Assembly: GCA_038277395.1 (NCBI GenBank)
Contig: CM076193.1
Coordinates: 85,699,583-85,763,582 of the forward strand
Direction: 5' to 3'
DNA from: Dryocosmus kuriphilus
Taxonomy: Eukaryota; Arthropoda; Insecta; Hymenoptera; Cynipidae
Length of the DNA stretch: 64,000 nucleotides
Positions 9,935 to 20,517 of the stretch are shown piece after piece. Positions within the stretch are counted from its first letter, which is position 1, and each line of letters starts with the position of its first letter. The position numbers and the translations under genes were made by a program. The notes under the pieces were generated by a model that saw nothing but the letters and a program-made list of their open reading frames with translations, was not told the DNA's origin and did not search any database.

Positions 9935-10600
9935 TATATGTATATATACAATTTCTATTGACTTCACGAATTGGTTGAGCCCAATTGAAAATTATAGGCT
10001 TGAGTGTGCAATTTTAAAGTATGTAGTTCAATTTTTGAGGCATGGAAGCTAAAGTGGGTCAGCTTGAAAAGCTCACGTTCGAAAAATTTGTTTTCATGTT
10101 TATCAATTTTAAAATGCTCCATCAGGAAGGTCACAGATTTTCGAAAACAAACAAAATTTATAAATCTAGCATGTTAGTGTTGTTAATCAGATAAGAATAT
10201 ACTACACCTAATTTTCTTTAAAAATTTAAATTTTAAATTTAATTCTCAATTTAATAACAAATTTTATAATCCGAAATATGGTACCCCTATGGGTTCTCCT
10301 ATTCCCGTGTGGAAAGATTTCGTGGCGTTGTAATTGACCTATCTAGTCTGTCTTGAATCTATACTGGCGCGTGACAGCCTATCGGTCCAGTAGCTAGACT
10401 GGCTTGTAACGCTCGAATGTACTAGCCGCTAGACAGATTTTGTAGATTCATAAAAAAATAATAATTAACAATTAAATAAGTAAATTACTTTTTATCAAAT
10501 ATTACTCCTAGAATTGATTTTTACAACTAATTGAAAATTTAAAAAATACCTTTAAGCAAAAAAATTAGAAAAAAAAATTAAATCTTGAAACTTAGAATTG
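9932..10600. other. AT-rich region, nothing recognised
   Basis: No gene, tandem repeat or long inverted repeat was seen. Confidence 0.35.
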
Positions 10601-10605
10601 CGACG

Positions 10606-10680
10606 GGTATTGAACCATTGATGATACGCATTCATTTGTTGATATAACTATGTACCGTCGCCCTAACCAACTGAGCTATT
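10606..10680 (-). other. tRNA-like sequence (SINE head or tRNA relic)
   Basis: On the minus strand the sequence contains TAGCTCAGTTGG, an exact match to the RNA polymerase III A-box pattern, and later GGTTCAATACC, close to the B box (GGTTCGANTCC). The spacing suits a tRNA with a long middle, but the acceptor stem does not pair, so it is not called as a functional tRNA. A second D-arm-like string (TAGCTTAGTTGGCTAATGCG, minus strand) occurs near 11640-11668, on the other side of the Penelope-like fragment. Confidence 0.45.
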
Positions 10681-10884
10681 TCATTTTTTTCTTGAGAAAT
10701 TATTTTTATTTCTCATATGTACTGTCAATCGTGGTTTCAATATATTCGAACGTATCATAAAAAAAAAAACGTCGAACTATATTTCTGATTCCTATATTAG
10801 CTATATAATTTTAATAGATATTTCAATACCTTTTTAATCTGTTAAATAATAGCTTGCAAAAAAAAAAAAATCCACCTTAAAATT

Positions 10885-11605
10885 CATACCCTACTTAGGT
10901 ATGTGGATGATACGTTCCTTATCATACCTAAGAAAAACTTCAACAAACTATTTCTTGTTTTGATAGTTATTATAATAACCTACAATTCATCCATGAAATT
11001 GAAAATAAAAACTCTATTAATTTTCTAAAACTTAAAAATTATGAGAAGTTAACCCCAAATTGGTATGGAAAAACCAATTATTCTGGTAGATTACGTAATT
11101 TTTATTCAAACCATCCTGTCCATCAAAAGATTGCTATTATTAAAAATTTGGTAGATTCTGCTATTCTTCTACTGAAAAATGTTTTCACCATGATAACCTT
11201 CTATAAAAAAAATAAAAGAAACTTTAGAATATAACAATAATCCCATTTCCTTTATTGAAAACAAATCAGACGTAGATTCTTCCAGATTAATAATAGCTCA
11301 AATTCCTTACTAAATTCAAATATTAATAATAGCAATCAACTGATTGGCAAAACAATTGCTTCTTTCAATTTTACCCAGACATCTCGTACCCAATTCGCAG
11401 ATTTTTTTTCTTCAACACAGACACTATTTTCAAAATTGACTCAAAATTTGATCTTTTTATAAAACTTGGAAAAGATCCTTGAAATAAACTTGATCAATGC
11501 AATGTTGTTTATTAACATGATTGTGTTTGTGGCAGGTCCTATATAGGCCAAATAAAAAGGAGCTCTGGAAACGAGAAGAAACAAACACAAGAGAAACACT
11601 CAACA
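10885..11605 (+). pseudogene. Penelope-like retroelement fragment (end of RT plus GIY-YIG remnant)
   Basis: Broken frames give, in order, RYVDDTFLIIPKKN (reverse-transcriptase motif C with the two catalytic Asp, about 10890-10930), then YSGRLRNFYSNHPVHQK and a following NLVDSAI (about 11080-11165), a hallmark of the Penelope RT connector region, and finally CGRSYIGQ (about 11530-11560), the second half of a GIY-YIG endonuclease. Stops and frameshifts lie between these blocks, and everything 5' of motif C is missing. The element is dead and 5'-truncated, as is common for Penelope insertions. Confidence 0.75.
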
Positions 11606-12553
11606 TTGCATCAATATATAAATAATCTTATAAATATAACGCACGCATTAGCCAACTAAGCTATTAGATCACTTGAACTTTCTTGACAAAAACAAAGTCA
11701 AGATGTTTCGTTGAAAAAGCCGAGGCCGACGGAGGAATATATATTTTTATTTTTTGGTTTTGCACATTTTGTCGATAAATGGGTTTAAAAATTTATTATA
11801 TTGAAATTTTAAATTCATCTGTTATAAAACAAAATATTTTCTCATAAAACTTGGGTCAAGTATTTGTATATTATATTATTAGTCATTTGTATTATAAACT
11901 GCTATCAAATTAGAATTTTTAAAGAGTATATGTTTCAAAAAATCTGCTCGGTGAGCCCCTGTTACCACTACGCAGCGCGTCCTCAGGTTGCGGATAGAGG
12001 AACGGCCCCTGAGGTTGAACAGCTTCTGAGGTTAACTGCGAATAAAAGAATAAGCAGTCGCGGACAACCGATAGGAACCAGTCGTGGGTGTGATGAGCCC
12101 ACACTGGTAGAAAATAGCTACACGACAATCACACGATTTGGGAGGATTTACCCTTTCGCGTTCATACGCAATAGGTAGATTCTATCAAGCCGAGGCGCAG
12201 CGTGTATCCACCTAGAAATGCTACCCGAACCAAAACTAAAAATCTTGCAAGGCGAAAATCCTGCTGCCCCATTGGACACCACAGCGATGATACTGCCTGC
12301 AAGGGATGTGTGAAATGATTCGCCTGTGGGGCCAACGTGGTATTGATGCCAGTGTGGCGCACTGCCTTGCAGGGGGACGTTAGGATACGAGGATGAAACC
12401 TTAACGTCTCTGACAAGTTGACACGGTCCTTGTCAAAGTCGGAAAGCTCCCATACTTAGACCTAGGGAGGTACGGGGGTTATCACTCCTGGGACGGTGGA
12501 CTCACCCGTGATCGGAACAGGATCTCTAACGCGCGGACTTTCTTGAAACTATC

Positions 12554-13870
12554 ATGGCTAAATTCCAAAAACAAACAACTACAATAAAATATCTTAAGGC
12601 GGGAACTCTGAACGCGCCAACTCACTGAGATAGCAAAGAGATACGATACTCATAAAATAGCACTTCAAGAAACCTGCTGGCCGGGCGATTACGAATCAAT
12701 TTCTAAAGATAAGTACACTTTTCACTATGGGGTGGCGAAGCTAAAGGGCACAAACTGGGGACCGGGTTTCTTATTAATAAACGAATTTCGCAAGCGGTTA
12801 TCGATATGCAATTCATTAACGACCGGTTATCATATATTGTACTAAAGGGTAATTTCTGCAAACAGGTGCTAATTAACATGCACCGCCCTACCGAGGACAA
12901 AGACGAAGATACTAAAGATCTTTTTTATGAAACAATCGAACAAGTTTTTGACAAGTTCTCGAAGTTTGGCGCAAAAATAGTATTGGGAGCCTTCAACGCG
13001 AAAATTGGAAAAGAACCGATGTATAGGCCTACAATAGGGTCAGAAAGCTTGCATGACATCAGTAATGATAATGGGACCAGAGTAATAAACTTTGCAGCTT
13101 CAAAGAACCTCGTTGTCAAAAGCACATATTTCAAGCATAAAAAGATACATAAGGCCACCTGGACATCACCAGATGGTATCACTCACAATGAGATTCATCA
13201 CGTTTTAATTGACAGAAGACGTCCTACAAACATTCTCGATGTAAGATCGTACAGGGGAGCGAATTTAAATTCAGACCACTTTCTCGTGATAGTGAAGTTA
13301 AGATCTAGACTAGCGTTAAATAATAAAACTAGCCCTCCAGAGCTAGCAGTATGTTTCAATATAGATAAGTTTAAAATACCAACAGAAACATTGAACTATT
13401 AAGTAAAGATTTCTGATAGCTTCGATGTCCTTCAAAAACAGGAAGATGATAGCGATAATTGTGAGGAGGACCCAGAAACCCTGTGGGGCAATATGCAAGA
13501 TGCGATAAAGACAGCAGCGAAAAGTACTATAGGTTTAAAGAAAGTAATCAAAAGCAAACCGTGGTTTGACGAAGAGTGCAAACTATGGTTTAAAAAGCGA
13601 ACAAAGGCCAAAGAAATTATTTTACAAAACAAGTGCGATCAAACACATAAGAAATATCTCGAGATTAGTAAAAGTACAAATAGGTTTTACAGATCCAAAA
13701 AAAGGGAGTGGGAAGAGAATAAAATACTAGCAATAGACACGCATAATAAACAAAATAACCCGCGTGAGATGTACAAGGGAATCAATTTTATAAGGAAAGG
13801 CTTTCAAAGTAGAACGGAAGTAATTACGGACGAAAATGGCAATCTAGTAGCTGATGCAACAAACTATTAA
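12554..13870 (+). pseudogene. RTE LINE endonuclease domain and linker, inactive
   Basis: The likely original start is the ATG at 12554. The first ~80 codons are spread over two other frames and contain ALQETCW, which holds the catalytic Glu. From 12806 the frame reads INMHRPTED, then GAFNAKIG where family members have GDFNAKIG, then TWTSPDG with NEIHHVLIDRR where the usual form has an Asp-His pair, then SDHFLV. Two catalytic or metal-binding Asp residues are therefore replaced by Ala and His, so nicking activity should be lost. One in-frame TAA (13400-13402) interrupts the frame, which resumes as a basic, Lys-rich linker to 13870. The endonuclease would normally nick the target site to prime reverse transcription. 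Confidence 0.8.
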
Positions 13871-13890
13871 CAAACTATTTCGATAAGCTA

Positions 13891-15334
13891 TTGAACGTAC
13901 GCGAAGCCCCCGCTGGAGTTAATCTCAGTGAAATCCACACTGCTGATCTACTAATTGATGAGCCTACTGATAAAGAAATAGAAATGGCCATAAAGAAGTT
14001 GAAAAATAACAAAGCCGCGGGCATTAACGACCTACCATCAGAACTGATAAAAAATGGGGGCCCTCGCCTCATAAGACAAATTTTTTAATTAATACGCGCA
14101 ATCTGAAAAACAGAACGCATACCGGAGGAATGGAATACCTCTATTATTATACCCATTTTTAAAAAAGGCGATAAAACGAGCTGTAACAATTATCGGGGAA
14201 TTTCACTTGTGCCTTCGTGCTATAAAGATCCTGACCAATGTAATCTTAAGTAGACTAACGCCTTTTGCTGAGGAAACCATTGGGGATTACCAGTGTGTTT
14301 TCTGCCGAAACCGGTCTACAAGCGATCAAATGTTTACAATTAGACAACTGTTAGAAAAGAAATGGGAATTTAATGAAGCAATACATCAGCTATTTATCGA
14401 ATTCAAAAAAGCTTACGACTCTATTATGCGCGCACGAATGTACTGGATTTTGGGGTTCTTTGGTGTACCAAGGAAATTGGTCAGACTTACCGAAGCTTGT
14501 TTAAGCGGCAGTAGGGGTAGAATACCCGTAAACAGAAGTGTATTTGAAGAGTTTTTGATCCGCGATGGCCTGAAACAGGGCGATGCGCTTTCGTGCATCC
14601 TTTTTAACTTAGTTTTAGAATACGTGGTCAGACAGGTACAAGTGAATCCGGCCGGTGCTACCCTAAATGGGATAATACAAATTCTGGGATATGCGGATGA
14701 TGTCGCCTTACTCGGGCATGATAAAGAAACGGTAGCTAAAAATGCAGAAATGTTGATCAAAAAAGCCAAGGAAATAGATTTAGAAGTTAGCGAATCGAAG
14801 ACAAAATATTTGGTCGTCGACAGATCAGAGCAAAGCAATGAAGAGGGGGATCAAATGGCTGGAAATATGAAATTTGAAAGAGTTATTGAGTTTAAATACC
14901 TCGGGACTATTATAAATAGCGACAATAACATTAAAACGGAAATCAACAGGCGGCTGCACGCTGACAATGGGTGCTACTATGCAACAAATATATTACTAAA
15001 ATCGCGATCGTTATCTAGAAACATCAAAGTAAGAATTTACAAAACGATAATAATGCCGGTCGTCATGTACGGGTGCGAAACATGGGCGCTAACGAAAGGA
15101 GAGGAGAACAGGTTTAGAGTATTCGAAAATAAAGTACTTAGAAAAATCTATAGCCCCAAAAGGGACGAAGAGACTGGTGAATGGAGAAAACTGCATAATG
15201 ATGAGCTGCATGCTCTCTACGGGTCAGTAAATATTAATGGAGTAATGAAACTGCGCAAATTAAGCTGTGCGGAACACGTTGCAAGAATGGGCAACGAAAA
15301 AACAGTGGCGCAAGCTTTAAGAGGGAAAACATAA
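13891..15334 (+). pseudogene. RTE LINE reverse transcriptase, inactive
   Basis: Motifs in order: a KNNKAAGINDLPSELIK fingers region (about 13990-14050), then IPIFKKGDK and NYRGISL (about 14145-14205), then after a frameshift near 14210-14225 RSTSDQMFTIRQ, motif A as FIEFKKAYDS (the first catalytic Asp is Glu), motif B GLKQGDALS, motif C YADD, and YGCETWAL near the end. Apart from motif A the palm is well kept. The long frame 14207-15334 has no ATG of its own and continues an older frame. It ends at ALRGKT, short of the usual basic tail. This copy cannot move unaided. Confidence 0.85.
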
Positions 15335-15794
15335 TGATAGGTAATACAAGACAATCGTGGGAATCTTCAATATAGACGTGACTTGCCAGAACAACTTGCT
15401 ATTAATCGTGATGAATATATTGGAACTTCATTCTTTTAAAATTATCAAGCATAAAATACCAGGATAGCATTTCCTCGACCTCAATTTCTCGGTTCTTTTG
15501 AGAATATTGAATCTCAACTTCACGATTACCAGCGTTCGTCAATGAATTAGGAAAGTACTTAATATCTCGGAAAATGTTGAGATGACTTGTGTACTTGTTG
15601 GTAAGCTGACAAAAATGAAATATTCAAAACTAAGTAAGCGGATGATTTAGTACTAGATTATAATAGGTTATCATTTCTCAAACTTTGACATGGTACAATG
15701 TTAATTTTAAATGCTTCATTTAAAAAATATTAAATTTTGAGTTTGTAAAGTATACAATTTCGAGCTTATCGTCTTAAATGCTTGAATTTGATAT
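15335..15794. other. AT-rich spacer, nothing recognised
   Basis: It lies between the truncated LINE and a mariner. No gene or repeat was seen. Confidence 0.4.
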
Positions 15795-16658
15795 ACGAGG
15801 TGTGATCAAAAAGAAAGGTGACTTCTTGAATTTTGCAGGATGCATACAGTCGATATTCGTTTTTTCTCTTTCTTATGTTGGTACACTCGTCCCAAGCATA
15901 TGTGCACAGTTTCAGCTATATAGCATTTTTTGTTTGTTTGTGAGAGGCATAAAAGTTAGAAGTGTTTTGCAGGCTCGGCGATTTTCTGTCGAAAAAAATG
16001 GATGAAAGAATTTGCATCCAATTTTGTGTAAAAAATGGAATTCAGTGCTCCAAAACACTTGAAGTGTTGACAGTGGCATACGGTGAGTGTACTCTGAGTA
16101 AAAAAATACTTATAAGTGGTACAAGCTCTTTCGGGAAAGCCGAGAAAATGTTAATGACGAAGCTCGCTCTGGACGTCCCAGCACGTCAATAACTGATGAA
16201 AAAGTTGAAGTGAAGAAAATATAGTGTTGGCGAATCGTCGAATTACCATTAGAGAAGTTGCTGATGATGTCGACAACTCGTTTGGCTCGTGCCAGGCAAT
16301 TTTTGTGGATATTTTGGGCATGAGACGTGTTTCAACGAAATTTCTTCCGAAACCACGATAATGTGCCAGCTCACACGTCATTGCTTGCTCGTAATTTTTT
16401 GGCCAATAACAACACCATAATCATGCCTCAGCCTCCGTATTCGCCACATTTGGCTCCCTGCGACTTTTTCCTGTTTCCAAAACTGAAAAGACCCATGAAA
16501 GGACGGCGTTTTGCAACGATTGAGGAGATGAAGGCCGCATCGCTGGAAGAGCTAAAGGCTATACCAAAAAGTGCTTATCAGAAATGCTTTGAGGATTGGA
16601 AAAAGCGCTGGCACAAATGTATTATATCCGAGGGGGATTACTTAGCGAAACCCTCGTA
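15795..16658 (+). mobile_element. Internally deleted mariner element
   Basis: The left end reads ACGAGGTGTGATCAAAAAG next to TA, a typical mariner terminal repeat. On the right only the outermost bases (CCTCGTA) remain, fused to the end of the transposase frame. The 3' UTR and most of the right terminal repeat are therefore deleted, along with several hundred bases of the transposase middle. A full mariner is about 1.3 kb. Confidence 0.75.
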
Positions 16659-16659
16659 A
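15998..16659 (+). pseudogene. Mariner transposase, deleted and frameshifted
   Basis: The start at 15998 (MDERICIQFC) begins the N-terminal helix-turn-helix. Frameshifts then move the match to other frames as far as about 16325 (pieces include ITIREVADDV and CQAIF). The central part with the first catalytic Asp is missing. The C-terminal part (16327-16659) has HDNVPAHTSL with the second catalytic Asp, but YSPHLAPCDFF where the third Asp should precede LAP: it is His here. The end, FEDWKKRWHKCII, is well kept. Two of the three DDD residues are lost, so the copy is inactive. Confidence 0.85.
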
Positions 16660-16701
16660 TACCCTGTTACTACCTATTTATCTCTATCTTCTCTTATCTC
16701 A

Positions 16702-18970
16702 GTCTTTTTACATTCTCACCTCAATGAGGAGGTATTAGTTTTATGCGAAAACTGACTTTCGCGGATTTCATCAAATCTCCACGTTTTGAAACCCCCTGAA
16801 TCCGAAAAAATGTTTTTTACGACGGTGTCTGTCTGTCTGTCTGCTGTCGTTGTCATCGTCGCTGTCGGCGTCTGTGGTCGCGACAACTTTCGAAGGAATA
16901 ATCGGATTGGATTGTACTTTGGCACACTTCTTCAAGGTGCAAAAAGAAAGAAAGAGTTCGTTAACCAGCGGTTTTTGACCAGTGGTTATTGTTTTATCCA
17001 TCAAAAACGGTTTTCACAAAATTAAAAAATCCATTTTCTGGCTAAAATATGCAAGATACGAAAAAAATTATAATAAACAAAGTTGTTCACCACAAAAAGA
17101 TGTACAAATTTACTCCCTATCATTTTTTGAAAAGACGCGTAGTTTTTGAGTTATTCGTGAAATATGTTATTAAATACAAACAAATCCACTTTACAGCAAA
17201 ACTATGCGAGATACGAGAAAATATTAACAAACAAAATTGTTAATTTTAAAAAGATCTACAAATTTTCTTTAAACTACTTTTTGATCCAACGCATAGTTTA
17301 TTCATGAAATGTATAATAGTTGTTTTAATCAAAAAATACACTATCATAAAGTTAATAAAAAGGTATTCAAAGTTATTGTAAAATCTGCTCGCTACTCAGG
17401 CGCATTTTCATCATGTTTCTTACGCTTACCAGTCGATTAAAGTATATCAAAAACGTGAATTTCTTCATTTTTTACATAGTTTGATTGAAAAATGCAATTT
17501 TTACATTCTCATCTCAATGAGGAGGTATTAGTTTTATGCGAAAACTGACTTTCGCGTATTTCATCAAATCTCCACGTTTTGAAACCCCCTGAATCTGAAA
17601 AAAACGGTTTTTACGACGGTGTCTGTCTGTATGTTGTCGTTGTCGTCGTCGTTGTCGTCGTCGTTGTCGGCGTCTGCGGTCGCGATAACTTTCGAAGGGC
17701 TAATCCGATTGTGCTTTGGGCACACTTCTTCAGGGTGCAAAAAGAAGGGACGAGTTCGTTAATTAGCGGTTCTTGACCAGTGGTTATGGTTTTATCCATC
17801 AAAAACGGTTTTCACAAAATTAAAAAATCCATTTTCCGGCTAAAATATGCAAGATACGAACAAAATTATAATAAACAAAGTTGTTAACCACAAAAAGATC
17901 TGCAAATTTGTTTTCTATCATTTTTTTGAACAGACGCGTAGTTTTTGAGTTATCCGTAAAATATGTTATTAAATACAAAAAATCCGCTACTCAGGCGCAA
18001 TCTCATTATATTTCCCACGCTTGCCAGTCGATTAAAGTATATAAAAAACGTGAACTTCTGCATTTTTTACATAGTTTGATTGAAAAATGCAATTTTTACA
18101 TTCTCATCTCAATGAGGAGGTATAAGTTTTATACGAAAACTGACTTTCACGGATCTCATCAAATCTCCACGTTTTGAGACCCCCTGAGTGAGAAAAAAAC
18201 GGCTTTTACGACGGTGTCTGTCTGTCTGTTGTTGTTGTTGTCGTCGTTGTCGTTGTCGGCGTCTGTTATTGCGATAACTTCTGAAAGAATCATCAGATTG
18301 GATTGCGCTGTGGCACACTTCTTCAGGGCTGAAAAAGAAACGAAGACTTCGTTAACCTGCGGTTTTTGACCAACGGTTACGGTTTTATCCATCAAAAACG
18401 GTTTTGACAAAATCAAAAAATAAATTTTCCGGCTAAACTATGCGAGATACACAAAATACACATACAACCAAAATTGTTCGTCTCAAAAAAATCTACAAAT
18501 TTTGTCTAAACCGTTTTTTGATAAAGTGCACGGTTTTTGTTTTAATCGAGAAAACGTTGTTAAAAATAAAGAACTGTGGTTTCCCGCCAAAATATTCCAG
18601 ATAAAAAAAAAAGATAATAAACAAAGTTGTTCAACTCAAAAAGATCTACAAATTTTGTTTTACCCGTTTTTTGGTCAAATGCACGGTTTTGCTTTTAATC
18701 GAGAAAACGCTATTAAAAAATCAAAATATCAAATTTCCCGCCAAACTAAGCAAGATACGAAAGAAATGATAATAAAAAAATTTGTTCACCTCGAAAAGAC
18801 CTAAAAAATTGCTCAGTATAATTTTTTTGTAAAATCGCATAGTTTTTGAGTTATTCGTGAAATATGGTATTAAATATAAAGATATCCACTTTGCTGCAAA
18901 ATTATGCAAGATATGAGAAAATATGAAGGAGCAGAATTTTCCACCTTGGAAAAACCTACAAATTTTATTT
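16702..18970. repeat. Satellite-like tandem repeat, three units
   Basis: Units begin with a CTCAATGAGGAGGTAT head at about 16702, 17499 and 18101 (spacing ~800 and ~600 bp). Each continues with GCGAAAACTGACTTTC-like sequence, a (GTCTGT)n and (TCGTTG)n rich block, then ~160-bp sub-repeats carrying TTTTTGAGTTATTCGTGAAA and AGATCTACAAATTT. Unit length differs through sub-repeat number. The long frames through the trinucleotide block arise from composition. A diverged inverted copy of the sub-repeats is at 38110-38640. Confidence 0.75.
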
Positions 18971-19077
18971 ATAATACTCATTGTTTTACTTTTAGGAATA
19001 GAAAACCTGCATTGTGAAAATTTGGAAAATCACAAAAAAACATTACTCATCTACAATGGATTTTAAAAAAAATTAAT

Positions 19078-19480
19078 TGCCGAGCGCGAAGCGCGAGTGT
19101 CGTGATAAGAATGGATTCCTTACGGGCGATAGAGCCTTAAGTAAAATAGTTTCTTTTATAATTTTTAATAAAATTCAAATTTAATAATACCATTAAAAGC
19201 AAGTGTTTTGAAAACTTGCGAAAAGTGTTCTGAAAAGTGCAAGGACCAAAAACACCCGATCGCAAAGCGCGAGGTTTACATATATCGGAGCGCGAAGGGC
19301 GACGACCACTAGTTTTCTTTATAATTTTTAATAAAATTCAAATTTAATAATTTTATTAAAAGCAGGTGTTTTTAAAACTTCAGATCCATGAGTAACGAAA
19401 ACCGAGCACGAAGTGCGAGGACCAAGAACACCCGAGTGCGAAGCGCGGCGCGCGCAACGCGCGATGAGAATGTGCCTGCG
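19078..19480. repeat. Cluster of short hairpins with GAA loops
   Basis: Six or more short words form tight stems around GAA or AAA: GAGCGCGAAGCGCGAG, GATCGCAAAGCGCGAG, GGAGCGCGAAGGGCGA, GAGCACGAAGTGCGAG, GAGTGCGAAGCGCGG and CCTGCGAAGCGGG. Stem letters change while pairing is mostly kept (CGC/GCG, CAC/GTG, CTGC/GCGG with one wobble). About 60 bp of AT-rich sequence (ATAATTTTTAATAAAATTC) repeats between members at 19157 and 19320. Confidence 0.5.
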
Positions 19481-19494
19481 AAGCGGGCAGATTT

Positions 19495-20140
19495 TTTCTT
19501 ATCTCTTCCTATCAATCCTTCCCTTTCCCTTTTTCTATATACCCTATCCACTCTCCAACCTTCTTAATCATTTTTATCTCAAGGTCTCCCAACATCTCTG
19601 CACCATCTTGATTTTTTCGTAACTACCAATACTAATCAACCAACACTAATCAACCAACTCAGCCTAAACTTCGTGAAAAAAAATAGAGAGAATAAAACGA
19701 AACATGCGTTCCGGCTTTAACGGCATTCTTTTTTTTACATTCTAACGAATATAACTTTTTACTGTAAAATGCGTAGGTGTGCATATGCCGCAATATTACA
19801 TTATTTCCGTATTTTTCGAGAAGTTTTATGTCGAAATTCATGGTAAATGTTATAAACAGTTTCAAGAAAAATTTGGGGGGAAATAGAAGAGATTGAGTAA
19901 TAGGGGAAAATATATGAGATTTACAAAAAAAAAGCGGGGTAACAACAGCGAATAGTGCGGCGAAACGACCTGATATTTGTGGATCTTTACGTCTGTCATC
20001 ATATGAAGAATGTATAAAAATCAAGTGAAAACTACGGAAGATGATGTGTCAGGTATAAAATTAGTTCACAGATCAATGAAACAGCATAGTATTGCACAGC
20101 TGAGATGATGGTTGAATTAATACTTTCACTTGTGTACGAA
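19495..20140. other. Pyrimidine-rich tract followed by unassigned sequence
   Basis: 19495-19620 is rich in C and T. The rest shows no repeat and no gene; the 121-aa minus-strand frame at 19659-20024 has no recognisable feature. Confidence 0.35.
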
Positions 20141-20493
20141 TGTATCAGAAAATTCGGTTGAATTTCTTTGGCGGGTTTTCAGGTCAAGGAAAGAGACCCT
20201 TCTTTTTCTTGAACAGTTGTAAACGCACGGATGACTGTGTTCGCGAACAATGCTGATGCACGTTTATTCAGTATTGGCCAATCGCAGCCGCGCATTCTGG
20301 CATTCAGCTACTTTGTGAAGAATCATCTTCGCGCGTGACGCGAAATGACTCTTGGAGCCAAGCGCTCATTGGCTGAGGAAATTTTTCCTTGCAATCACAA
20401 TTCCGATAGAGGCGCTGTTACTCGCCCAGCTCCCAAATTGTGACATGACAATATCACACAGTCAAAATGTAAACACTAAACATAACCAAAAGT

Positions 20494-20517
20494 TGATTGA
20501 CACTTGTCAATCAACAA
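20494..20517. repeat. Perfect 11-bp-arm hairpin inside the left arm
   Basis: GTTGATTGACA and TGTCAATCAAC stand 2 bp apart. The hairpin lies in the segment present only in the left arm. Confidence 0.6.

Larger units (their letters stand above)
11945..15340 (+). mobile_element. Decayed RTE-clade non-LTR retrotransposon
   Basis: A GC-richer 5' leader (about 11945-12553) is followed by an endonuclease/exonuclease/phosphatase-type endonuclease and a reverse transcriptase in the order used by RTE-like LINEs. The coding region is split by a stop at 13400-13402 and several frameshifts. The 3' end stops after the ALRGKT residues, so the tail of the protein and the 3' UTR are missing. I found no poly-A or tandem-repeat tail and no target duplication. 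Confidence 0.8.

Noticed and set aside
10606..10680. Functional tRNA gene
   Set aside because: A box and near-B box are present but the acceptor and T stems do not pair properly.
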